A DNA stretch of 47,517 nucleotides from Lewinellaceae bacterium. GTDB lineage: Bacteria > Bacteroidota > Bacteroidia > Chitinophagales > Saprospiraceae. Made by a program: the position numbers and the translations under genes. Location of the stretch: assembly GCA_016711435.1 (NCBI GenBank), contig JADJSY010000015.1, positions 1-47,517 on the forward strand. The letters are read 5' to 3'. Below the pieces are notes generated by a model. It saw only the letters and a program-made list of their open reading frames with translations. It made no database searches and had not been told where the DNA came from. Below, in pieces: positions 20,922-28,851 of this stretch (the stretch's first letter is position 1; each line of letters starts with the position of its first letter).

Positions 20922-20929
20922 TATTGACC
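20922..20929 (-). promoter_or_regulatory. Candidate -7 box for the propeller sensor
   Basis: Read on the minus strand TATTTTTG fits TAnnTTTG, 63 bases upstream of the ATG at 20858. The remainder of the gap up to 21163 is the large inverted repeat. Confidence 0.35.
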
Positions 20930-20964
20930 GGTAAAATGTATGTGAACGAACCCTCTTAAGGCTA

Positions 20965-21143
20965 TTTTTTACCACAAAGTGCACGAAGGGGGTTTCCAAA
21001 AGGACACTAAGCGTAGAGTTGACCGCATTTTTTGAGGCATTTGCGAGGTGCGTGCCATATTTACAGCAAATACCAAGCGGAACGAGTCAACTCTACGCTT
21101 AGTGTCCTTTGTGAAACCCCTTCGTGTCCGTTGTGGTAAAAAA
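20965..21143. repeat. Long inverted repeat, arms about 59 bp
   Basis: Inner arms 20999-21023 and 21086-21110 are perfect 25-bp complements. Pairing continues imperfectly outward to TTTTTTACCACAA (20965-20977) and TTGTGGTAAAAAA (21131-21143). The 62-base loop holds no gene. Words of CACGAAGG and GGACACTAAG type make up the arms. It lies between the methyltransferase stop and the sensor start, both on the minus strand, and could terminate the former. Confidence 0.85.
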
Positions 21144-21163
21144 GGCGTGTGGGTATTAATGTT

Positions 21164-21799
21164 TTACCCAATATCTCCCTTTTTCAAAAGCAACGTCAGT
21201 ATCCTCGGAATACCCGTTCTGTCGTGGTCGTCAAAAAGTTCATTGAGCAGCACCAGTTCAAAACCGCAAGCCTGCGCCGTTTGAATAAAGTCGGACACAT
21301 GGTGATCAAAACAGGTTACTACTTGCTGCCCTTCTTTGGTATCGAACCTGGCTTTGGTGCCGGAATACTGCTTAAACGGGTGCAACTCGCCGATGTAAAG
21401 GTGTCCGCCGGGAGCGATGACCTTGCATGCTTCGCTGAAAATATGATCCAGGTTTTCAATGTGCTCCAGCACCAGGCTGAAACTGATCAGGTCGTACGGC
21501 CGGTCAGCGAATGTCCAGGGCTGCGTAATATCCGCCTGGCGGAATTGCACCTTGTCGGAACTCACTTTGCTTCTGGCAATGGCCAGCATACCTTCCGAGA
21601 GGTCGACAGCTGTAATATGCCCGGCTTTTGTAACCAGCCATTCCGTGTTTTTTCCGGTGCCGCAGCCGATTTCCAGGCAGCTGTCAAAAGGAATATTGAG
21701 GAGGGTTGTCCGCAGGGACAATGCTTCCAGGTCGCGGGTTTTATTTTTGTTGGTGTCGTACTGGGAGGACCAGGAGTCGTAGGATTGTTGGACGTTCAT
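21164..21799 (-). CDS. Class I SAM-dependent methyltransferase
   Basis: This 211-residue protein has the SAM-binding motif CLEIGCGTGKN (about residues 40-50), an acidic residue after the second strand (AVDLSEGMLAIA) and FSLVLEHIENL (motif IV region). It belongs to the UbiE/Methyltransf_11 superfamily. The substrate is not evident. Quinone, small-molecule and biosynthetic methyltransferases all look like this. It sits upstream of the propeller sensor on the same strand, separated by the inverted repeat. Confidence 0.85.
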   Translation of the reverse strand: MNVQQSYDSWSSQYDTNKNKTRDLEALSLRTTLLNIPFDSCLEIGCGTGKNTEWLVTKAGHITAVDLSEGMLAIARSKVSSDKVQFRQADITQPWTFADRPYDLISFSLVLEHIENLDHIFSEACKVIAPGGHLYIGELHPFKQYSGTKARFDTKEGQQVVTCFDHHVSDFIQTAQACGFELVLLNELFDDHDRTGIPRILTLLLKKGDIG

Positions 21800-21803
21800 G
21801 GTT

Positions 21804-21975
21804 ATAGTTATTCGTTATCTGTTATTGGTTATTAGTGTTGATAATCAAGTATTTACAAATAATTTAATCAAAAAGAATTATTTATAAGTAGATGTACAAA
21901 ATTAGTTTTGGCTAAATTTTTTGTAAATGCTTGAGTATGAACACTGATAACCAATAACTAATAACGGATAACTAC
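21804..21975. repeat. Two family A 70-bp repeats in inverted orientation
   Basis: A minus-oriented copy (21804-21874) and a plus-oriented copy (21904-21975) face each other over a 29-base centre, making a long imperfect hairpin. The right copy ends at the last base before the stop codon of the next gene. The element spans the whole gap between the methyltransferase start and the spermidine synthase-like gene. Confidence 0.85.
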
Positions 21976-22647
21976 TTAAGATTTCCTGCTCCACAAAATC
22001 CAGTTCCCTTTCGTATCGATATACTCCGCAGTCGGGAACACCTTTTTAAAAGTCCGTTCAAAAAAGCGTTCCGTTACCGAGCGAATTGCCTCGTCTTCGC
22101 CGTGCAGGCGGTTGAACAGGATAATGCCGTTGGGGCGCAGCAAATCGCGGCAGGTTTCGAGGAAATCGGGGGTACAAAACTGCGGTGGCGTAATTTCGTC
22201 TTCAAAGATGTCGATAATCACCATATCGTATTGTTCTTCAGTGACTTGTACAAAAACCTCCGCGTCGCCGGTGATCACGTCGATAGGACTTTTGAGCCGG
22301 GAAAGGGTGTATTTGGCGGCCAGTTCGGAAATGGTTTCGTCCCATTCCACGGCTGTATAATAATAATTGCGGTGAAACACCTTTTCCAGCATGTAGGGAA
22401 TGGAACCCAGGCCCAGGCCCAGCACGAGCACATCCTCGAACGGTTCTTCGTCAATTTTCAGGTGGTCAAAAGCAATCAGGAAATTCTGGTACAGATCATC
22501 CCAGGAGTAAATGGCATCGCCACTCAGCAACTGCAAGCGCCCGCGCGACAGGGCCACGGTCAGTTCGGGGTTGTGTTCCGAAGCCGTTTCCTCGATAGTG
22601 AGGGGGGTGAGGTGGGAGAGCCACTTTTTCCAGCGGGGAATCTTCAT
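21976..22647 (-). CDS. Spermidine synthase-like SAM-domain protein
   Basis: This 223-residue protein has VLVLGLGLGSIPYML (the Rossmann glycine motif), TAVEWDE after the next strand, GDAEVF, and VIIDIFEDEITPPQF, which match the spermidine synthase-like fold. It lacks the N-terminal beta domain of true SpeE, so a polyamine role is uncertain. Many such proteins are of unknown function. A hairpin element separates it from asmA-like upstream. Confidence 0.8.
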   Translation of the reverse strand: MKIPRWKKWLSHLTPLTIEETASEHNPELTVALSRGRLQLLSGDAIYSWDDLYQNFLIAFDHLKIDEEPFEDVLVLGLGLGSIPYMLEKVFHRNYYYTAVEWDETISELAAKYTLSRLKSPIDVITGDAEVFVQVTEEQYDMVIIDIFEDEITPPQFCTPDFLETCRDLLRPNGIILFNRLHGEDEAIRSVTERFFERTFKKVFPTAEYIDTKGNWILWSRKS

Positions 22648-22652
22648 GTTTC

Positions 22653-22847
22653 GTTATCGGTTATTCGTTATCTGTTATCGGGGGTGGTAGTGGAACCGCT
22701 CATTTCCAAACTGGTTATCGGTGGTGCGGAACGTAGCCACCTGTTTCAACGCAAGGCATTTTCTAAACAGATATAGGTGATAAACTTTGAAAATGAGCGG
22801 CCAAGTTCCGCACCACCGATAACCAATAACTGATAACTGATAACCAA
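22653..22847. repeat. Composite inverted repeat with two competing left arms
   Basis: The right arm at 22805-22824 is a perfect 20-bp complement of 22713-22732 and a near complement of 22673-22695. CCGCTCATTT at 22696-22705 pairs exactly with 22791-22800. Outer words are of the TTATCGG/TAACCGA type. The element fills the gap between the AsmA-like gene and the SAM-domain gene. Confidence 0.8.
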
Positions 22848-22848
22848 T

Positions 22849-25800
22849 TTAGTTTTTCTTCTTTTTCTTAAACGGATCCCAGTCATCCAGTTTTTTCTTC
22901 ACGTCTTCCACCTTTTTCTGGCCCTGGTCGCCGAGTACTTCGCCGGCTTTTTCGTTTACTTTTTCACCTACTTTGTCGCCGACCTGTTCACCCACTTTGT
23001 CTTTCAGTTCCTGCGTGGCTTTATCGGTGGCCTCCTTGAGTTTTTGGTTGGCCACGTTTTGCAGGCTGTCGACGGCTTTGTCAGCGGCGGCTTTCACCTG
23101 ATCTTTGGCTTTGTCGAGTTCGCGGTTGGCGACATTGCTCAGCGAGTCTTTGGCTTTGTCGATGCCCGCCTGAAGCGTGGCGCCGGCTTCTTCCTGGAGC
23201 GTGCTTTGCCCGTCGGAGCCGAGTACTTTCATCGCCACTTTAGGGTTGAACAAGGAACCCGTGAGATCGAAACGCACATTGATGAACTCGCCCTGGGCGA
23301 TGTTGACGCCAAGTTTGGAAGCCTCTTTCGACAACAGGTTCAGACCGCTGTTGACTGCGCCTAATCCGCTCTTTTCCAGTGCTTTACGCGGTGTTTTGGT
23401 AGTAATGGAATAGGCCATTTCATTGCTCAGGCTGTGCGAGCCGCCGATTTGCATGGCAATGTCGCGCACCTGCACATTGAAGGGTTTGACCGTTACCGAG
23501 CCGTTTTTGACTTCAAACCAGTTTTTGGTGTTGCCCAGTTCCATTTTTTTCAGGTATTCGATGTTGAGTTTGTCGGCGATGGCGCTCATCGGCTTGAAGT
23601 TGTTGAAAATAGCGCTCACCGTTTCTAAAAATCCCGCAGCGGACAGGGTAGTAAAATCGGGGGTCATGTCTTTTCCCAACAGGCCGCTCATGGAGAGGGT
23701 CGTGTTGAATTTACCGTCCATCAGTTGAGCGACGGGCGCCAGGGTTTTGACCGTCACGAAGTTTTGGAACGACTCTTTGAAGCCCATGTTTTGCATAGCC
23801 ATATCCATGTTGAAAGAAGGCTTGGCCAGGTTCTGCGTATTGTATTCGCCGTTGAGGGCCACCTGGCCGCCGAGAATACCGGCTGTACAGTCCTGCAATT
23901 TGGCCACATCATTTTTTACGATGATCTTGCCGTCGAGGTTGTTCAGTTCGTAGGTGGTGTATTTTACCTTTTCAAAATTGGCATTGATCGTCATGTCCAT
24001 ATTCTCCGGTACCGGGATAACATCTTCAGCAGGCACTTCTGCTGCCGTGGCGCCGGCGGCAGGAGCATCTTCCGTCATAAACTGGTTGAGATCAAAGTAA
24101 GAGGAATTCAGGTTGACTGTGCCTGCAACAGTCTGGTTATCAAACAGATAGTTCCAGGCATTCAACACTTGACCGGAACCGCGGAGGTCGCTGGCGCCGC
24201 CTATTTTCATCCCAAAGTTGTCGATGTTCATTTTGTTGGGCATAAAATGGCCTTTCATGGACACGTCGGAAAGGTCGTACACGTCGTATTTCAGTTTGCC
24301 GATTTTACCGTCCACCATAAAGTCCCAGCGATCGAACACCTTCTCCGTAGCGGCGGCGGGCACATCGCTGGGGACTTTAGATGCGGTTGCGGCGGGTTCG
24401 GGTTCCTCCATCCATTCACTGGCATCGAAGAAAGCCGAGGAGAACAGGAGGTCGCCGCGCATGGTTTTGTTGGTGCTGAAATAGGCCAGGATATTGTCGA
24501 TGCTGCCCGAAGCGCGCAGGTCGCTTTTGCCTAATTTGGCGTCAAAATTTTGAATGTAAACGCGTTGCGGCGTCAGCGTGGTGCTAAGCTGGTTGATTTT
24601 GACGGCAGGCATACCGTCGGCGCGGTAACTGACGCCCGACATGCCGAAATCGCCCGCCATATTCACCTGGTCGTATTGCTGCTGCTCGATCTGGTTCATC
24701 GAAGCCTTGATGGTCATGTTGGCGCGGAGGATGCCCGTCAGTTCCTGCACACCTTCCATCGGGAAGGCTTTGGACAATTCGCCGAGGTTCAGCGTTCCGT
24801 TGATTCTGGTGTCGACGGTTGGATTTGATTCAGGCGTTTTCAGGTTGAAATAACCTTCCAGCGGGTTGGAGCCTACGCGCAGGCTGAATTTCGGAATATT
24901 CACCGTCATGTCGTTGATGCGCGAGGTCGGGCTGTTGACGGAGGCGTCCACATTGATATTGCTGACGCCGAGGGGCAGCGAAGGGTATTTGAAATCCGCG
25001 TTGCCTATTTTGAAATCAATTCTATAAGCCGGGTAAACGGTTTCGTTGTAGGTGCCTTTAGCAAATCCCGCAAACTGAACCGTTCCGTTGGCCTGCACAT
25101 CCCCGAAATCCTGTGTGTAAGCGCCCGGAATGATGCTCAGCAGGCTCTTGAAGGTATTGGCAGGCGTACCGAACGTGAGGTCCATGCGGATATCTTCCGA
25201 GTTTTCCGGCATTTCCACCCATCCGTCCAGCAGCAGCGTCAAATCGTTGACTTTCAGGTCGTTGTCTTTGAAGGTGTACTTCATGTTCTTCATATCGGCG
25301 CCCAGCGTGGCTTTCCAGTCGGCGCGCGCATTGCGCAGGTACTGGATACCGCCGTAGTTCACCGAAAGTTGTTGCACCGCCGTTTCCATCACAAAGTCGT
25401 AGAGGTCGGAAGCGAATTCGCCCGATCCGCTGTGATCGACGCCCACGAGTTCCGCTTTCATATCTAATCCGCGGTCGTCGTACAGGATTTTACCATTGGA
25501 AATACCATACGCCTCTAATTTGACGGGGCTGCTTTCCGTAGCGGCGCTTTCGGTAGCCGTCGGGTCAGGTTTTGTGATGTCGTAATTAGCATCCCCGTTG
25601 CTGAGTGCATACACGCGGATATCGGGTTGTTCAAAAAACAATCCCTTCACAATGACCTCGCTGCCGAAAATAGCCGACCAAAGGTCAATCGTTACATCGA
25701 GGCGCGGGCATTGTATCAGTTTCACCCCTTCAAACGGGCCTGGGCCGTTGGTTACGTCCAGGTTGACCAATCCTATGGAGAGTTGTGGAAAATGGCGGAA

Positions 25801-25965
25801 TACCGAGACGTCTACGTCCTTGAATTCCACGGTAGCCGTCAGGCTTTCGTTGGCGGCTGTTTTTACCTGGGCCACGATTTCATCCTTAAAAAAATAAGGA
25901 ATGCTTATCAATGCTACGATCAGCAGCAGCAGGGTAATGGCGATGCCGAAGAGTAATTTTTTCAT
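22849..25965 (-). CDS. AsmA family protein with a long charged C-terminal tail
   Basis: The ATG at 25965 is chosen because 38 upstream in-frame residues are translated repeat DNA. That gives 1038 residues. An N-terminal membrane helix (LLFGIAITLLLLIVALISIP) anchors a long periplasmic beta-rich body typical of AsmA/YhjG proteins, with FRHFPQLSIGLVNLDV near the N-terminus. The last about 130 residues are a Lys/Asp/Ala-rich heptad-like tail (for example NRELDKAKDQVKAAADKAVD), ending in a lysine cluster. AsmA-like proteins form bridge-like lipid transport or outer-membrane homeostasis factors. The tail looks like a late-embryogenesis-abundant-type helix. It is preceded by a hairpin and a possible operator. 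Confidence 0.88.
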   Translation of the reverse strand: MKKLLFGIAITLLLLIVALISIPYFFKDEIVAQVKTAANESLTATVEFKDVDVSVFRHFPQLSIGLVNLDVTNGPGPFEGVKLIQCPRLDVTIDLWSAIFGSEVIVKGLFFEQPDIRVYALSNGDANYDITKPDPTATESAATESSPVKLEAYGISNGKILYDDRGLDMKAELVGVDHSGSGEFASDLYDFVMETAVQQLSVNYGGIQYLRNARADWKATLGADMKNMKYTFKDNDLKVNDLTLLLDGWVEMPENSEDIRMDLTFGTPANTFKSLLSIIPGAYTQDFGDVQANGTVQFAGFAKGTYNETVYPAYRIDFKIGNADFKYPSLPLGVSNINVDASVNSPTSRINDMTVNIPKFSLRVGSNPLEGYFNLKTPESNPTVDTRINGTLNLGELSKAFPMEGVQELTGILRANMTIKASMNQIEQQQYDQVNMAGDFGMSGVSYRADGMPAVKINQLSTTLTPQRVYIQNFDAKLGKSDLRASGSIDNILAYFSTNKTMRGDLLFSSAFFDASEWMEEPEPAATASKVPSDVPAAATEKVFDRWDFMVDGKIGKLKYDVYDLSDVSMKGHFMPNKMNIDNFGMKIGGASDLRGSGQVLNAWNYLFDNQTVAGTVNLNSSYFDLNQFMTEDAPAAGATAAEVPAEDVIPVPENMDMTINANFEKVKYTTYELNNLDGKIIVKNDVAKLQDCTAGILGGQVALNGEYNTQNLAKPSFNMDMAMQNMGFKESFQNFVTVKTLAPVAQLMDGKFNTTLSMSGLLGKDMTPDFTTLSAAGFLETVSAIFNNFKPMSAIADKLNIEYLKKMELGNTKNWFEVKNGSVTVKPFNVQVRDIAMQIGGSHSLSNEMAYSITTKTPRKALEKSGLGAVNSGLNLLSKEASKLGVNIAQGEFINVRFDLTGSLFNPKVAMKVLGSDGQSTLQEEAGATLQAGIDKAKDSLSNVANRELDKAKDQVKAAADKAVDSLQNVANQKLKEATDKATQELKDKVGEQVGDKVGEKVNEKAGEVLGDQGQKKVEDVKKKLDDWDPFKKKKKN

Positions 25966-25986
25966 GGTATGGTTATGTTGCGTGTA

Positions 25987-26095
25987 TGGTGTATGGTGTT
26001 TGGTGTTTCGGGCACTCCGCCTAAGCCACACACAGTTGCCAAAGGCGAAGCGCCCGAAACACCAAACACGAAACACCAAACACTACAAACGAAAA
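25987..26095. repeat. Tandem-word inverted repeat upstream of the AsmA-like gene
   Basis: Arms 25996-26013 and 26052-26069 are perfect 18-bp complements around a 38-base loop, made of GTGTTTGGTGTTTCGGGC-type sequence. Outer copies of GGTGTAT and CACCAAACAC extend the pairing. It lies in the leader of the minus-strand gene. Confidence 0.8.
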
Positions 26096-26188
26096 AGCTG
26101 TTCCAAACATTGCCAATGCGAATGTTACGGTTGATTTAACATTTGAAACACGAGCAGGAATTAAAAGTTACGATTGGTTATAAGGCAT

Positions 26189-26211
26189 TTAGTTTCAAAG
26201 TTCGAAACTAA
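26189..26211. promoter_or_regulatory. Operator-like short inverted repeat
   Basis: TTAGTTTC (26189-26196) and GAAACTAA (26204-26211) form an 8-bp inverted repeat with a 7-base spacer, inside the 339-base gap 25966-26304. The rest of that gap holds the hairpin to the left and a family A repeat to the right. Regulator binding is inference only. Confidence 0.3.
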
Positions 26212-26237
26212 TTTGCATGACCACTTGCCAAAAGTAA

Positions 26238-26301
26238 GCGACTAAACTCTGTAAATGCTTGATTATGAACACTGATAACGAATAACGGATAACCGATAAC
26301 T
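26238..26301 (+). repeat. Dispersed family A repeat, copy
   Basis: ACTAAACTCTGTAAATGCTT, then GATTATGAACACTGATAACG and further TAACGGATAACCG words align with copies at 13825, 21804, 21904 and 38084. It ends three bases before the stop codon of the minus-strand gene at 26305. Confidence 0.85.
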
Positions 26302-26304
26302 TGT

Positions 26305-26748
26305 TTAGTTCCGGTCGGCTTTTGCATCCTCCCGTTTTTCAACGTAGTCGTGCCAGACGGACTCATAATCATACGTGAGGTAAATTTCCGTATCATAAGC
26401 GCCCCAGGCGCCGTTTTCGAGGGCCAGGTTGAGGCGTCGAACAGCCCCTGCAGGTATTTGCAGGGTGATAACGTGGCCAAGTCCAATGGCTAATGTCCAG
26501 GATAAGACTTTGGCATCTTCCGGCGGAAACATATCCCAAAAGCCCTGTGCCTCCAGAATGCGGCGGATTTCAGCCAGGTTTTTGTCCTGCTGGTGTTTCA
26601 GAATAATCGTTACCATGACACTGTCGGTGCGTTGCACCTGCGGCGGCGTGGTCGAAGGGCCTTCCGGGGGAGTAACAGGTTGTTGTGCCATTGCGCCGGC
26701 AACACATATTGCGGAAAGGAGAACCGTCAACAAAACTTTTTGTAACAT
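26305..26748 (-). CDS. Secreted hypothetical protein
   Basis: The ATG at 26748 gives 147 residues starting with a cleavable signal (LLTVLLSAICVAGAMAQQ). A short Pro/Thr-rich linker follows, then a compact domain with MVTIILKHQQDKNLAEI and YLTYDYESVWHDYVEK. I do not recognise a family. It is probably periplasmic. It is divergent from the POT gene, sharing a 127-base control region. Confidence 0.7.
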   Translation of the reverse strand: MLQKVLLTVLLSAICVAGAMAQQPVTPPEGPSTTPPQVQRTDSVMVTIILKHQQDKNLAEIRRILEAQGFWDMFPPEDAKVLSWTLAIGLGHVITLQIPAGAVRRLNLALENGAWGAYDTEIYLTYDYESVWHDYVEKREDAKADRN

Positions 26749-26794
26749 AGTCAGTATTTGATTGCTGATAAATTTTTGTAAGTTAAATGCCAGG

Positions 26795-26802
26795 CAAAGA
26801 TA
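26795..26802 (-). promoter_or_regulatory. Candidate -7 box for the secreted protein gene
   Basis: The minus strand reads TATCTTTG (TAnnTTTG), 46 bases upstream of the ATG at 26748. A TTTG lies further upstream, but 15 bases away instead of about 19, so the promoter is only likely. Confidence 0.4.
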
Positions 26803-26875
26803 TGAAGGCCGGAGAAACAAATCATTTTTTACATTTGCCCGGTGCGAAAGATATTCCACATTAAATCATACTACA

Positions 26876-28516
26876 ATGTTCAAAAAACATCCAGTTGGTC
26901 TGCCCTTCCTGTTTTTTACGGAAATGTGGGAGCGTTTCGGTTATTATTTGATGATCGGCATTTTTGTTTTGTACATGACAGATGCGCAGCGGGGCGGCCT
27001 ATCGATGGATCGTTCGGTAGCTTCCGACATATTCGGAACGTTTATCGCCCTGGTGTACCTCACACCTTTTATCGGCGGTTTGCTGGCCGACCGTTTACTG
27101 GGCTATCGGTTCAGCATTATCCTGGGGGGCGTTCTGATGGGTGTTGGCTACCTCATGCTGGCGATTCCCAATAACATTTTTTCCTTTTACGCCTCGCTTG
27201 GGGTGATGATACTGGGAAATGGTTTTTTTAAACCCAATATCTCCGTTTTGCTGGGAAATTTGTACAATGACGAACGTTACAAAGTACTGAAAGACACCGG
27301 GTACAATATTTTTTACATGGGAATCAATATCGGGGCGCTGATCTGCAATTTTTTTGCGGCCTGGTTGCGCTGGAATATCGGCTGGGGCGCTGCATTTGCG
27401 GCGGCAGGCGTCGGGATGTTTATCGGCGTCATCGTGTTTTTGAGCGGGATGAAACATTATGCCCATGCGGATGTGGTCAAAACCACCGATAAAAACGAGG
27501 CCGGGGTAGGGCAGTTGTTGTCCTCCGTATTGCTGCCTGCCATCGCTACCGGTATTGCGGGCTGGATGATTCCGGGCAATATTTTCGGTTCCAACTCGAC
27601 CGATGCTTTTATGCTCGGCAGCCTGCCCGTCATCGGATTCTACCTCTGGACGCTCAAAAAAGCCATACCTACCGATAAACCGCGTATTCAGGCGCTGCTG
27701 TCCGTATATGCCGTGGTCATTATCTTCTGGGCTATTTTTAAACAAAATGGCACAGCACTCACCACCTGGGCAGAATATTACACCGACCGCGCTATGCCAA
27801 CCTGGATGGAGGGACCCGCCACCAAACTCAAAATGGCGCAAATCGTCCGGACGGACACGGCGCAATACCCCAAATACGACGAGCATTTCCGCACGGAGCG
27901 CGATGCAGCAGGCGAGATTGTAAAAATAGCCTCGATCAATCCTTATTTTAAAAATATACCGGAGGCAGAACGGCCGCCGCAAGGGAAAGATATGGCACTG
28001 ATTTCGACAGAAATTTACCAGTCCGTCAACCCGTTTTTTGTGGTGGTACTCACGCCGCTCATCATTTTTGCCTTCAGTTGGCTTCGACGACGGGGTAAAG
28101 AACCCACCACGCCGGGGAAAATCTGGTGGGGCCTGACGATCTCCGCGCTCTCCACGCTGGTGACGATCTGGGCCGTTTACAGCTGCCACAACGGAGAAGT
28201 CAAGGCTTCGGCCAACTGGCTGATCGGCGCTTACGGTGTCATCACAGTAGGCGAACTCTGCCTTAGCCCAATGGGACTTTCCATGGTATCAAAAATGTCG
28301 CCCCGGCACCTGACCGGACTGATGATGGGCGGCTGGCAATTAGCCACCTCCTTGGGCAATAAACTCAGCGGCGTACTGGCGACGATGTGGGACCGCTATG
28401 ATGATAAAGCAGACTTTTTTTGGGTCAATTTTGCATTGCTTGCTGCCGCCGCAGCTGTACTTTCGCTGATGTTAAAAAAACTCAACCGGATATTTAAGGA
28501 GCAGGGACTAAACTGA
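26876..28516 (+). CDS. POT/PTR family proton-dependent oligopeptide transporter
   Basis: The ATG at 26876 is chosen over an in-frame ATG 114 bases upstream, because MFKKHPVGLPFLFFTEMWER is the conserved family start. This gives 546 residues. The E-x-x-E-R proton-coupling motif is EMWER in the first helix, and FYMGINIGALICNFFAAWLR matches the PTR2 signature region. About 14 helices are expected. The central loop (around residues 310-410) is longer than in DtpA-like proteins and carries charged residues, common in Bacteroidota members. It imports di- and tripeptides. Confidence 0.95.
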   Translation: MFKKHPVGLPFLFFTEMWERFGYYLMIGIFVLYMTDAQRGGLSMDRSVASDIFGTFIALVYLTPFIGGLLADRLLGYRFSIILGGVLMGVGYLMLAIPNNIFSFYASLGVMILGNGFFKPNISVLLGNLYNDERYKVLKDTGYNIFYMGINIGALICNFFAAWLRWNIGWGAAFAAAGVGMFIGVIVFLSGMKHYAHADVVKTTDKNEAGVGQLLSSVLLPAIATGIAGWMIPGNIFGSNSTDAFMLGSLPVIGFYLWTLKKAIPTDKPRIQALLSVYAVVIIFWAIFKQNGTALTTWAEYYTDRAMPTWMEGPATKLKMAQIVRTDTAQYPKYDEHFRTERDAAGEIVKIASINPYFKNIPEAERPPQGKDMALISTEIYQSVNPFFVVVLTPLIIFAFSWLRRRGKEPTTPGKIWWGLTISALSTLVTIWAVYSCHNGEVKASANWLIGAYGVITVGELCLSPMGLSMVSKMSPRHLTGLMMGGWQLATSLGNKLSGVLATMWDRYDDKADFFWVNFALLAAAAAVLSLMLKKLNRIFKEQGLN

Positions 28517-28530
28517 GGGATGAGGACTTC

Positions 28531-28665
28531 GCAGGGATGAGGAGGGATGAGGAATGATATAGCCACTCGAAAAATTGAGGAATGAGGAATGATAATGAAC
28601 ACTCGAAAAGTGGTTAATTTTGATCATAGAGTGGCTATTATCATCCCTCATTCCTCATCCTTCAT
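28531..28665. repeat. Tandem-word inverted repeat after the peptide transporter
   Basis: ATAGCCACTC (28559-28568) and GAGTGGCTAT (28629-28638) are perfect complements. Outside them, GGGATGAGGAATGAT-type words on the left pair with CATCCCTCATTCCTCATCC on the right. A third set of words and a second ACTCG half-site lie in the loop. Confidence 0.8.
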
Positions 28666-28708
28666 TCCTTTTAAATAATAATTTTCTAATCTCTAAATAT
28701 TCAACAAG

Positions 28709-28843
28709 ATGTCTACCAAGCATAAAACAAGCAAACCACAACGCTCTGCCAAAGATGCGGAAGAAAGGCGTAAGTTCCTGACAGCAGTAGCGGTGGCTAC
28801 ATTGCTGCTGATGGTGCTGATGTACTACATTTTTACACGGTAA
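28709..28843 (+). CDS. Small single-helix membrane protein (44 residues)
   Basis: The frame opens with ATG at 28709 and closes with TAA at 28841-28843. It begins with a basic, polar stretch (MSTKHKTSKPQRSAKDAEER) followed by one hydrophobic helix (FLTAVAVATLLLMVLMYYIF) and a short TR end. Such small basic single-helix proteins are common and often unannotated. The next gene, nspC, lies on the other strand, with the two stop codons nine bases apart. The function is unknown. Confidence 0.65.
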   Translation: MSTKHKTSKPQRSAKDAEERRKFLTAVAVATLLLMVLMYYIFTR

Positions 28844-28851
28844 ACTTGTAT

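Noticed and set aside
25966..26079. Upstream AsmA-like start giving 38 more residues
   Set aside because: They come from the inverted repeat, and the signal helix begins at the ATG at 25965.
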